Virus record (IMG/VR): IMGVR_UViG_3300025132_000057
Coordinates: 1 to 50,443 of that record
Direction: 5' to 3' (one strand)
Length of the DNA stretch: 50,443 nt
From: a virus
Part shown: positions 26,978-37,100 of the stretch, piece by piece
Layout of the letters: each line of letters opens with the position of its first letter
Numbering within the stretch: position 1 is the stretch's first letter
The notes under the pieces: generated by a model
What the model was told of the DNA's origin: nothing
Seen by the model: only the letters and a program-made list of their open reading frames with translations
Databases searched by the model: none
Translations under genes and position numbers: made by a program

Positions 26978-27233
26978 CGGTAAAGAAGTGACAATAGCAG
27001 TATCGAAGGCGACGTTCTTTGACGTTCAGTCTATGTCACGCATTTTCCTCAGTGGTGAACCCGACTTAGAAGATTACTGGAGAGAGGCGTTTGCTCGATG
27101 GGTCACAGCCTCACCTTCTATAGATTTTAACGAACTATCAGCAGAGGACGGTGCAGCAATCGCTGACCTCCTTCCAAGTCCCTCCGAGGTGGTGACTTGG
27201 TTAAATTTTCGACAAGCGAGGTCGGACGAATAA
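26961..27233 (+). CDS. Tail assembly chaperone, short form (gpG-like)
   Basis: 90 residues from ATG 26961; GTG 26931 is an alternative but runs deeper into the previous gene. Small, acidic and largely helical after two N-terminal strands ('MKIKIDGKEVTIAVS'). It lies directly between tail tube and tape-measure position, where nearly all long-tailed viruses encode a chaperone pair. Its 3' end overlaps a second open frame offset by -1, and the heptamer A AAT TTT in the correct phase lies at 27203-27209. The product ending at 27233 would be the majority form. Confidence 0.75.
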   Translation: MKIKIDGKEVTIAVSKATFFDVQSMSRIFLSGEPDLEDYWREAFARWVTASPSIDFNELSAEDGAAIADLLPSPSEVVTWLNFRQARSDE

Positions 27234-27463
27234 GGGACTACGTGAATGGACGGAAACCAAAGGACTGGCCTCGCATACAACACCAAGCAGCAGAATATCT
27301 ATTGATGACCCACTACTCCATGACACTATACGAGGTGAGAGAACTTGAACCGAAAGACGCCCTCCAACTCCTCACATGGGCTACGGTTATGCAGCAGCAT
27401 GACAAGCCTGAGCAACGTGACAGTATTTATTTGGGATACGACATCATCCCATCAATGGAGTGA
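26961..27463 (+). CDS. Tail assembly chaperone, -1 frameshifted long form (gpGT-like)
   Basis: Predicted fusion of about 167 residues: 83 codons from 26961 to 27209, a one-base slip back, then 84 codons from 27209 to the stop at 27461-27463. The downstream part ('STSEVGRIRDYVNGRKPKDW' onward) has no credible start of its own: the TTG at 27197 lacks a ribosome binding site and the first ATG (near 27305) would remove a third of it. In lambda and many other tailed viruses the long form binds the tape measure while the short form binds the tube subunits. The slip site and frame order are seen; use of the slip is inference. Confidence 0.7.
27203..27209 (+). promoter_or_regulatory. -1 ribosomal frameshift slippery heptamer A AAT TTT
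   Basis: In the zero frame the codons are TTA AAT TTT, giving the canonical X XXY YYZ arrangement with X=A, Y=T, Z=T. It lies inside the 37-base overlap of the two chaperone frames. No downstream stem-loop was worked out. Confidence 0.7.
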
Positions 27464-27468
27464 AAACA

Positions 27469-27939
27469 ATGGTTGACGACAAGATTGACACAGGCACGAT
27501 GGAATCGATGAAGCGGTTCTCTGAATTTAGCGAGAAGTCACGCAACAACATGCGTTCACTTCGTGAAGAGATTCAAGAGTTCAACAAAGTCATGAACGCA
27601 GCACATTCGACAACCGACACATTACGTGAGTCACTGCGACAGATGAGCAACACAAAGCCAGCGGAGCCGCTATCTGAGGCGCTTGAGGCTGAGAGAAGTA
27701 CCGCTACAACCAATGCACGTGTAGCAAATCCCGTTACCCCTCCACGAAATCAGCCAGCCGAGTCTACTGGAATGAACCAAAGTGTAACCATCAATACACT
27801 ACGAATAGATGTGAGTGGCGTAACTGACCGTAGCGACAAGCGAGCCCTTGCACGAGAAATCAGCGAAATGGTTACGAAAGAACTGCGAGCGAAGATGGGT
27901 GGACCTCTATCTACATCAGGACTAAATCGGGGTGTATGA
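27469..27939 (+). CDS. Tape-measure-like protein, very short
   Basis: 156 residues from ATG 27469; GGAGTGA at 27457-27463 precedes it, and a GTG at 27460 overlapping the previous stop is less likely. Residues about 1-65 are a coiled coil ('FSEFSEKSRNNMRSLREEIQ'). Residues 65-100 are polar and Pro/Ala-rich. Residues about 104-147 contain 'VTINTLRIDVSGVTDRSDK' and 'LAREISEMVTKELRAKMGG', a pattern common at the end of tape-measure and related tail proteins. Position directly after the chaperones is the tape-measure position. A tape measure this short would specify a tail of only about 20-25 nm at 0.15 nm per residue. Alternatively it is a tail accessory protein and the real ruler is elsewhere. 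Confidence 0.55.
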   Translation: MVDDKIDTGTMESMKRFSEFSEKSRNNMRSLREEIQEFNKVMNAAHSTTDTLRESLRQMSNTKPAEPLSEALEAERSTATTNARVANPVTPPRNQPAESTGMNQSVTINTLRIDVSGVTDRSDKRALAREISEMVTKELRAKMGGPLSTSGLNRGV

Positions 27940-27940
27940 T

Positions 27941-29680
27941 TTGACTGAGCGTGTTCCTATTCGACTTGCTAAAGAGAATGGCGAACGCATAGACCTCGAC
28001 GTACATACTATGGACTTGAAAGTACACAGGTCCTTTTCAGCATTCCCTATTCCGTTTACTGGTGGGTTCAATGCAGGTATAGACCTGAATCAAGCAAGTA
28101 TCGAAATCGAATTACAAGGAGTTTTTGTAGATGAGCCCGGTCAAGAAGAAAGTATAAGCGCAACTGCCAAGATGGAATTTGGTGGTGACAAGCCGGCTTT
28201 TCGTGAACCCGGTCAAGGTGAAGAGGAGCCTAACCCTCCAGTATTGACGTTTCCTCCGTCTACATCTTCAAACTCTCGTATTAATGGAGTGGCTATGGGT
28301 TTTGCAACCAACTCCCGCCCTGTTTTTCCGACTTCTCCGCCATCTACACCAAACGACGCAGAAGAAGAATACAGAAAGCGATTTTTGTTTCAAATGCATA
28401 ACAGAGAAATACACATACCAGTTGCTTATCAGGTTGCAAATGGACCTGCTGTTCCTCCGAACGGAGACTACGTTCGCTTTATTTTTGATTCAAAACGCAG
28501 TGGTTCAGTCAAGGAGCCTTTTGCATATCCACGTTTATTATTCCGTAATACCGATTTGACAACTGCAAGTAGTAGCGCAATAAGTGCAAATAGCGACGGG
28601 ACACTAACCATTTCAATAACTTCGGGTGACCCACGCACGTGGTTTGAAACACCTGATGATTTAACTGAGGCTTTTTCTGTATGGATAGACGATACTACAA
28701 GGTTAGGTCAAGTACAATCTGTTACGTCGAATACTATCACCTTTTCACCATTTGCAGGTATAACTACGTCTACCAATGTGAATAGTAAGACCATACAAAT
28801 AAATCTACATGGTATTTTTTACAACAAGGCGACTGACCCGCCAATCATGGTTATACCAATCAAGCATATGTTTGACAAAAACCCACCAAACTTTGCTGAT
28901 GGTTCGGCTCGCTCTGTTGGTACGGCTACTTCGCCCGGTGAAATTCTTGCCTATATTGTTGCACAGGCTATCCAAAGCGATGCTGCGAGCACTGTAGGTC
29001 GTATCACTGACCGTGACCTTGTGTTAGGCAGCGGAGATTTATCCGACGTATTTTCAGTTGCTTTGGTTGCGGGTCGCTACAGTGATTTGCTGACCACGTT
29101 AATCATCACACAGAAGTATGCTCTAAATTTAGGTTCGCAAGGAGAGATTAGGAGTGATATACCAGCAGACATAAGTCCAGTCATTCATTCGTTTTCAGGT
29201 GGAAAAAAAGGCAATAAGGTCAAGTCCGCAGGTGACAAGGTACAAGATATACTTGGCATAGTTGCAAACAGCCAAAATTATCAACAAAACAGCAACGGTA
29301 CATTCGCTGGCGCTGTGTTCGATTATGCCTCCAAGTTTACAGCCATAGCAGAAAGTCGTGACGAGGATGTTACAGGCACAGGAGATTACATTATAGGTAT
29401 TCAAATCCCCTACGAGACTGATGTCACATTCGGACTGAACCTGTTGGATGGTGCAGTCTCACAGCGTAATTTCTACACGACCTTTGGAGATGCAGATTCT
29501 GATGAAAAAATTGGGACTGCCAATACACTACACGCATCGCTTGCTTTCAACCCAAGTGCACGCAAGCACCGCACGAACGGCATAAAAGCAGTCGTCACGG
29601 ACTTTGTTGCAATGCACGACGCTCAAGAGCGTCTGTATAACTTTACGATGAAACTCATTGCAGTTGACTCCCTACTATGA
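27941..29680 (+). CDS. Distal-tail/baseplate-like protein, paralogue 1
   Basis: 579 residues if started at TTG 27941, chosen because GGGGTG lies 6 bases upstream and because its N-terminus then lines up with the next gene's. GTG 27932 is the alternative. It is clearly related to the following protein: 'VHRSFSAFPIPF' against 'VHRKLHAFPLPF', 'SAGDKVQDILGIVANSQ' against 'SAGDKAQTLMGLLANAK', and 'GIQIPYETDV...RNFYTTFGD' against 'GIQIPYDSLI...RNFFTTYGR'. This copy has an extra central beta region (about residues 80-280). Two proteins of this type between tape measure and adhesin would suit the distal tail ring or baseplate. The family is not recognised. Confidence 0.7.
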   Translation: MTERVPIRLAKENGERIDLDVHTMDLKVHRSFSAFPIPFTGGFNAGIDLNQASIEIELQGVFVDEPGQEESISATAKMEFGGDKPAFREPGQGEEEPNPPVLTFPPSTSSNSRINGVAMGFATNSRPVFPTSPPSTPNDAEEEYRKRFLFQMHNREIHIPVAYQVANGPAVPPNGDYVRFIFDSKRSGSVKEPFAYPRLLFRNTDLTTASSSAISANSDGTLTISITSGDPRTWFETPDDLTEAFSVWIDDTTRLGQVQSVTSNTITFSPFAGITTSTNVNSKTIQINLHGIFYNKATDPPIMVIPIKHMFDKNPPNFADGSARSVGTATSPGEILAYIVAQAIQSDAASTVGRITDRDLVLGSGDLSDVFSVALVAGRYSDLLTTLIITQKYALNLGSQGEIRSDIPADISPVIHSFSGGKKGNKVKSAGDKVQDILGIVANSQNYQQNSNGTFAGAVFDYASKFTAIAESRDEDVTGTGDYIIGIQIPYETDVTFGLNLLDGAVSQRNFYTTFGDADSDEKIGTANTLHASLAFNPSARKHRTNGIKAVVTDFVAMHDAQERLYNFTMKLIAVDSLL

Positions 29681-29689
29681 GGTGAAAGA

Positions 29690-31120
29690 ATGTCATTACC
29701 AGTCCGATTGATGTTTGGCGACAACAAATTCGTTATACCAGTTCAGGTCGAAGAAATTACTATGGCAGTTCATAGAAAATTGCACGCATTCCCTTTACCT
29801 TTCGATGGTTCTCAACGTATTGGTATCGATACGAACATGGCTTCAATGATGATGAATATGTCACTTATCTTACAGGACGATGCAGTTGGAACATCTTCGT
29901 CTGATGGAACCCCGCTTGTCAATCTGCTTGATTTTTCACAATACAAGACAGGGGTAACTTCTCTTTCCTTTTCATCGGGTAATACCGAAAAGGTGATTAT
30001 ATTACCTGCTATGGCATTTGCTTTTAATTTAGTAAACAACACAGCCAGTGACTTTAGTCAATCAGGTATAAAGTTGGTAATGGATGTTGCTACGACGTCC
30101 AATTTGGCGGGAGGTTCAGGTGTACCATCTGTTAGAGCAGGTCACAATTTGATAGAAAATGGTCAGGTCATCATCGATGTTCCAACAGGCGGAATACATT
30201 TGACGCCGAACAATGGTAACCCAGCCACTACAATTACACTCGCTATCAAAGAAGCATTAGAACTTACAACCAACATTACAAATTTGACATCGGGAGTCGA
30301 TAACGCTGGCGGCAAGCGAGTAGTGGATGTATTTGACGTATCTATACCGTCATCAAATACGACCACCTTGCTTGTACAACAGAAGTACATTGACCCAGCG
30401 AGTAACTTTTCGTTTGTATTTGACAAAGCACCTCAGAAAATAGTAAACCGAACTTTCAACACTGGTCCCGGTCAAACTATAACAGTACCTACAATAATAA
30501 ACACAGGAACGCTTTTGACAAAGACTACGATGATTCAGGCTAATTCTGCTGGTGTTGGAGTGGCTGGTAGAGGGATGAGCGCAGGTGATAAAGCACAGAC
30601 ATTGATGGGGCTTCTTGCAAATGCAAAAAGTTCAAGCGATTTGTTGAGAGGTATTCAGATACCATACGACTCACTCATACAATCTAATGCAGTTACTCCA
30701 GTAGTAAGGAACTTCTTTACAACGTACGGGCGCACGACTTCTCCATCAGTCAAGTCATCAGAGGCAAATTCATTACCTGCTTCAAAACCAATGATTGCTC
30801 CTTCAAAGACATCTAAGGACGGTCAAAGCATAATTGATGATTCTGAGCAAGAAGAAGATACAGCCGACATATTACTTGGAGCCGTTGACGATGTTCTGGA
30901 TTTGGCATTCAGTGCGTTCGGCCTTGAGAACCTCTATGATGGTTTCAAAGACATAGGTAAGGCGACCATAGAGGCGCTAAGTGGCGAAGTTTCCTCCCAA
31001 TCAAAGGCAAACGGAATTTACGTACTTCCTGAAAACTTTCATTTACGCAAGGAGGCTGGGAAGAACTATTACGTAGCCGACCTTGACTTGGTTATGGTGC
31101 ACAAAGTAGCAGGTGTCTGA
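29690..31120 (+). CDS. Distal-tail/baseplate-like protein, paralogue 2
   Basis: 476 residues; ATG 29690 follows TGAGGTGA that contains the previous stop. It is a shortened paralogue of the preceding protein (shared N-terminal 'VHR...AFP.PF' block, central 'SAGDK' block and 'GIQIPY' block). It has its own Ser/Lys/Asp-rich linker at about residues 345-395 and a helix after it ('LDLAFSAFGLENLYDGFKD'). The last strand block ends 'YYVADLDLVMVHKVAG', matching the end of paralogue 1. Likely a second ring of the tail tip, just before the giant adhesin. Role inferred from context only. Confidence 0.7.
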   Translation: MSLPVRLMFGDNKFVIPVQVEEITMAVHRKLHAFPLPFDGSQRIGIDTNMASMMMNMSLILQDDAVGTSSSDGTPLVNLLDFSQYKTGVTSLSFSSGNTEKVIILPAMAFAFNLVNNTASDFSQSGIKLVMDVATTSNLAGGSGVPSVRAGHNLIENGQVIIDVPTGGIHLTPNNGNPATTITLAIKEALELTTNITNLTSGVDNAGGKRVVDVFDVSIPSSNTTTLLVQQKYIDPASNFSFVFDKAPQKIVNRTFNTGPGQTITVPTIINTGTLLTKTTMIQANSAGVGVAGRGMSAGDKAQTLMGLLANAKSSSDLLRGIQIPYDSLIQSNAVTPVVRNFFTTYGRTTSPSVKSSEANSLPASKPMIAPSKTSKDGQSIIDDSEQEEDTADILLGAVDDVLDLAFSAFGLENLYDGFKDIGKATIEALSGEVSSQSKANGIYVLPENFHLRKEAGKNYYVADLDLVMVHKVAGV

Positions 31121-31121
31121 G

Positions 31122-34100
31122 ATGGTTGTATCAGCAGACTCTACATATGCTATGCGATTCAATGGCATTTCTGATGCCGTTATCATACCGATGCACAAGT
31201 TTTCACAAGATGCTGGTAATTTTCAGAAAGGTGCATCGGTCAATGACATGAGCATACCCAATGTAATTGATTCATTTACATTAGAAGCATGGATTATTCC
31301 AGACTCAGGTGGTATCGTATGGGAGTACGAGCACGTTATGCGACTGATTGTAGGCGCACCATCGTCCAGCGCACCTGCAAGTTTCCAAGTCAAGTTACGA
31401 AACAAAGATACAGGTAATGAAAATACATTTTCAATGAGCAGTGCCGTACCCATTACCAAAAGTGATGGCAGTGTATCGCATTATGATGGTGTAACATACC
31501 CACGACCTGCCATTTTTGCTCATGATTCTTATGATGCACTGAATGGTGTCAAGAATAACAATGGGGCTATGCACGACGGGCACCGAGAACTTTTACAAGT
31601 AGCCTTTGTATTCAATAAACGTCACCTCTCTCTGAGAATAAATGGTGATGTTGTTGCTACTAAGTTTCTTGAAGCGGACCACGAATTGGTTATCTATCCT
31701 ACACAAATATCCATAGGAGGACAGGGTGGTGAATTCCGAGGAACAATCGAGGCCATTCACTGGGCACGAGGTGCACACGATAGTAGCGTTGATTCTTATG
31801 CACCCGTAAGTACGGATTCGACGCTTGGTCTTTGGAGATTTGAAGAACCTGTAGAACCCATATCTACTATACTGGAATTACCAAGTGTATCAGCCTCGAC
31901 AGCGGCAAATTCAACTATAGCAGTAGGCACTGCTGTTGCACAGTCACTCATAGGTACACTCATAGGTCAAAGTGGATTAACTACAGTCGACTTTGCCTCT
32001 TCTACTTATTCTTCTGGTGATTACTCTATTACTAAAAACACGTCAAACTCATCCAGTATACTTTCAATCCCTCGTGTCTCATACAACTTACTCATCAATC
32101 CAGTTGGATACAATCGCACAACAGGTGTTCCTAACAGAGAGGCGCCTGAACGTGTACGACTTATGAGTATAGACGCCACGGCTGGGACAATTACAGTAGA
32201 AAGCATTCACCTTGACTTTGATTCAAATGCCTCTACTGGGCGCCGTGGGCTTCTTATGGCACACAGTGCTTCTGATGCTGTTGTAGTAATCGGTGACTGC
32301 CTCGTTGACAACGGTACTGCTAATCAAGGAGTAGGCACTGGTACTCAGTTTTCAAACAGACAGAGCCAAGTCATTATTGACGAAAGTGACTTTGAAAATC
32401 ACGGTATTGTATTCTCAACTCGCATGTCAGTCGTCGATGACCCGTACATGAAATATTCTGCAACCACGAACATGGGTACTGACTTTACAACAGGTCACAC
32501 CGCTCGCCACACACTCAATCATGCTAAAAGCCACCCATACATGGGTATGCTCCCAAGACCAATAGATGCTCAAGTTGAGCACAACATAGATGGCTCTGCA
32601 TCAGTTATGACTGCTACATTTGCACCACAGTATGCAAACGTAAGAGACGCTGCGCCTGCTAATTCAATTGTTTCTTTCTACGATATATCAGGTCCTTTTT
32701 CTGTTGCATCAACATCATTTACGTCCGTCGTTCAACAGGTTGTTGAAAACGGTATGGCTGGTATTACTGATACGAAACGAAACATACTCGCCATAGGCGT
32801 TGACAATGTAAGTGACTTCTTACTTAGGTCTGCTACGTCAACGTCGACTGATACACTAACGACGGATTCAGCCGAACACATACGTCACATGACTCCGTCG
32901 AGCACCAGTCGAACGGCTGTTTTGGAACTGCCTTCACTTTTGCAGTACGGTCGACCCGGCCTCGTTCAAATCAAATACAATGCCGTTGATATTACAGGAC
33001 GTGGAATCAAGCACGCTGCTACTGCTCGATTAACGACTGGCATAGGCAGTGGAGGTACAGTCTTGACATTTTCTTCTGTAAAGCAGTTCGGTACTGACAC
33101 AAGTACAATCACCGCTGACCTTATTAGCATAGGAGGAGAAGTAGCAGGTGCAAGTTCAATCACTGCAACAATCAGCCATTCAGCGAACACGCTTACGTTT
33201 TCGTCAGCGACTACTGGTGCATTCCAGACAGCGGCTGCTGCAAATGCAATTGTCAATTCATATCTCAGTCACGGGGCACTTCTTGTTGAGAGCACTTACC
33301 CCGATGTCGCAGAAGAAGTAGCATCGGGCATCAGAATTATTGATTTGATTCACGAAGATGTAAATAGCGGTAACAGTAACTTACATGCTGCTGGAGGAAC
33401 CATAAGGTGCATAAAGACACCTCAAATGACATTTGCATCTGGTCAGTTGAATGGTGACGACGAGGAAGGTCATCAGACAGAACGTGCTCTTGATTTCACT
33501 ATGTGCCCTGATAATTATTTACCAGTTCATAGTTCCGACAACCCGCAGTCAAATCCTAAAAGAATATTGTCTCCAAGAAGTTCAAACAGTAAGAGAGATT
33601 CAGTATTCAACAAGTTGGTGGTTATACCATCGACAAACGGCAATGACACATTTGACATCGACACGAATGATGAATTAGTACAAGGTAAGCAAGGTCAAGT
33701 TCGCAATAGTACAGGTATTTACGTCAACAATTCAGGAGGCTACGCTTCGGGTACAACGACAATAAATGTCGACGGTGTCAATGCTACAAGTATTTTTGGA
33801 GCGGGAAGTAGAGTTTTCAATCTCAGCGGAGTTCAAATAGGCACAGTCAATTCAGTCACCAGTACATCAATCACCTTATCTTCGGCAAGTACAGATGCAG
33901 TAACCGACGATGAAGAATTATTCTATCAACCAAGAGCGAATTCGCTGGGTACAACTTCTCAGAGTAGTGGTGTACACGAAGTGTTTGACATTATTGCACA
34001 CAATGATAGTGGTATTTTCACAGAACTGATTATACAGCCGTCCGACCGTAGTCGATTTACACAGTTGTCTAAACTATTCACAAACGAAGGAGGTACAACT

Positions 34101-37100
34101 GTACGCTCCAATAAATTTGAGATACACTATCTCATGGGACGTGGACGTGCACTTACAATGTCTGACGGCGACTCAGGTACATCAGTATTACGAGCACACG
34201 GACTTGGGGCTGACTTGGCTGCAAACTCGGTGAGTGTCAAAGGTGATGGTGCCCCTGATTCATTCATTGTCAAGGAAACAATGCCCGGTGCTCCTGTCGT
34301 TACAGTCACGCTTGGAGGTGCAGGTCAAGGGGCTATCAACACCAAGCCAACGTACTCTCCTTCACCAACTGCTCGTCTTGCTTGGTCAACACGTCGTGAT
34401 TGCTCAGCCCGAGTGTCGCTAACGACCAGTACCGCAGTTACGGTAGTGCCTCTTAACAACAAATCGAGCGCTTTATCTTCTTGGGGTACGTATTGTTTCC
34501 CTAAGATTGGACGCATATACTTTGCAGCGGCTATACAATCAGATGACAGTACAAGAAAATACGCCTCTGCTGAATACACAAGTAAAGACGGAACCGGGTT
34601 CACCTTTTCTTCGGGAACAGGTCATACTGGCAGTGGTAAGTTTGTACTTGCTAATGGCACTGAAAGTGACTCATTCAGTGATTGGTTGAGCGCTACGGGT
34701 ATAATCACAGGCTCAGTCATAGAACTCGATGATAAGTTCAATGAAGAATCCTTGTGCAATGACGGTACTACTGTCAACGACAGGCTCTTCCAAACACTCG
34801 ACACTGTCCAGCACGATTATCAACTTGGGACACAATATGCAAGTACACGTGCCATGGTTGAAATACCACTCTTTGATGACTTCTTCTTTGAAAATGAAGC
34901 AGAAGGTATATTCCCCGGACCTGATAACAGCATGAAGTTACACCTTGATGCAACGTATGCTGCTCCAACATGGGCGCCTAATCCTGTAGGTCGACGAGCG
35001 CCTTCTGTCGTACCAGACGACCCAACTGTCAACAGTGCGTTCTCTACGTCAATCAAGACGAATGAACACCGTCGGGGCACTGTGGTAAGTCAGCCATACG
35101 ACTCAACGAACCGTCACATTTACGTGCAAGACTACAAGGTGTTCCCTATTGCTACGGCTGCACCAGTTACCGTTGCTTCTATTGATGGTGCGCTTCGTTA
35201 TCGACGTGCATTCTTACCGTCAGGTGAATGGGTATTATACGACTCTCGTAATACTTCTGGTTATCTTGAAGTAGCAGGGTCTGCATCAACTGACGACAAC
35301 TGGGCATTCAGTAAAAACTTCTTACAGGAATTATCTGTCGGTGTTTCAATCATACCTGCTTCGGGCTTCCAAGACATGAATTATTCGTCAATCGCTGATA
35401 ACCCATTAGTTGATAGTGCAGGTTTTGAAGCAAGGCGACCATACTACTACGACCGTGCTAACGTCATGACACAGGGAGGCAACGTGGACTACGGTATGAA
35501 GCAGTACGTGAGTGCTGTAGAGTTCCGTGCGGGTCCACGTGCAAATCCTCACCTCAAGCGTATCAAAAATAAACGTGCTCGCTCGACAGTTAGTCTATTC
35601 TTTTCGCCCCAGTTACTTCTTTCAGATGCGGCTGACTTTCCAATGAGTAATACACACGATACAGATTACAAATACAGAATTGCGTGGTGGAATGGAACTG
35701 TATACAAGTTTGCTCATTATGACACAATCAACACAGCGACAGGCGTAATTATGTTGAACAACATCGATTCGGGATTCGCTCCTCAGGCTGGTGATGAAAT
35801 CATTTTGTGGGATATGCATTCTGTCAACGGAACTTACCCTGAAATTAAAGAAGATGCATTCCTCAACACAAAATGGGGAAACCCCTACTGCAATGGTGGC
35901 CTGCGAGCAGGTGACACAGTTTGGATGAACATGCACTATACAAATCCTCACGCAATTGAGGGGTTGTTCTGTAAAAGCCGAGGTACTTTGAACGAGGCTG
36001 AGGTATGGAGTGGGTTCTTAGAAGGCGAAGGTGATTTTGCTACAACACCTCGTGAAAGCATACCAATGGAGAACTTCCTCATAGGTAACACATGTATTGA
36101 AACCGCTCGCAACTTTGTTCAGCATATCAACAAAACGATTGAACTCAATTATGAAGCATTGGGATTACCTGCATCTGGTGCGCCTACAGTAGCATACATT
36201 GACCCGTATCAGTCGACTGAGGAACATGCTCGTGTATTGCTGTACGATGTAGCACACGACCGGGAGTTCATTGCATTCCAAGACTTGTGGATGCAAGTTC
36301 AGTCAAGCCCACAGGCAGCAACGATAGGTGCTGAGCCTAAGTCGACAGGTACAATCAACAATCAAGTGTCAAATTCAGGAACTGGACTCGACGTTGCCAA
36401 TGGTTTCCCTTCACAGGACAAATCACTCGCATCTACGACACAGTCTGAGTTCATGGAATCAGCAATGGCACACAAGTCAACGTGGAACTTGAATGTCGAT
36501 TTAAGCACGCACGCTACTGGCTATCACGGTCATACTCCAAGTGACCCTGATGTCGATGGTATACAGCCACGTACGAATGAATATGTGAAAGATTCAGGGA
36601 ACAGTAAGCACAAGGAGTTGTACAGCACAACGGTTGAAACAGCGACTTATTTTGATACACCTGATGGAACTCGATGTATTCCTGTATTCTTAGCACTCAA
36701 AGGTATTCGTACAACAGTTCTTGACTTGTCAACTCATGAAGAAACGAGACTACAGCATTTGCCACATTGGACTAACATGGATTTCGTTCGACGATTGAGC
36801 ATAGACTTCGGTGAGATAGGAGTCAAAGATGGAATTAGAAACATAGAAGCCGCCGCTCGTGAAATTGTACGGCTAATCAACCAAGCAGGTGCTGCTAACG
36901 GTCGTACACACGCCAAGCGACCTGCTGACCAATACTTTGGAGAAAGTGAAAGATTCGGACTGTCAAATACGGGAGCCCAGTCTGACAGCATAAACAGCGT
37001 AGTAGACCCAACTGCTGCTCACATGAACGCAGCCTTTGCTGCTACAGGAAGTACACACGACCCTGCTCCATTTTGGGATAAGGAAAAGGCGTTTGCTGCT

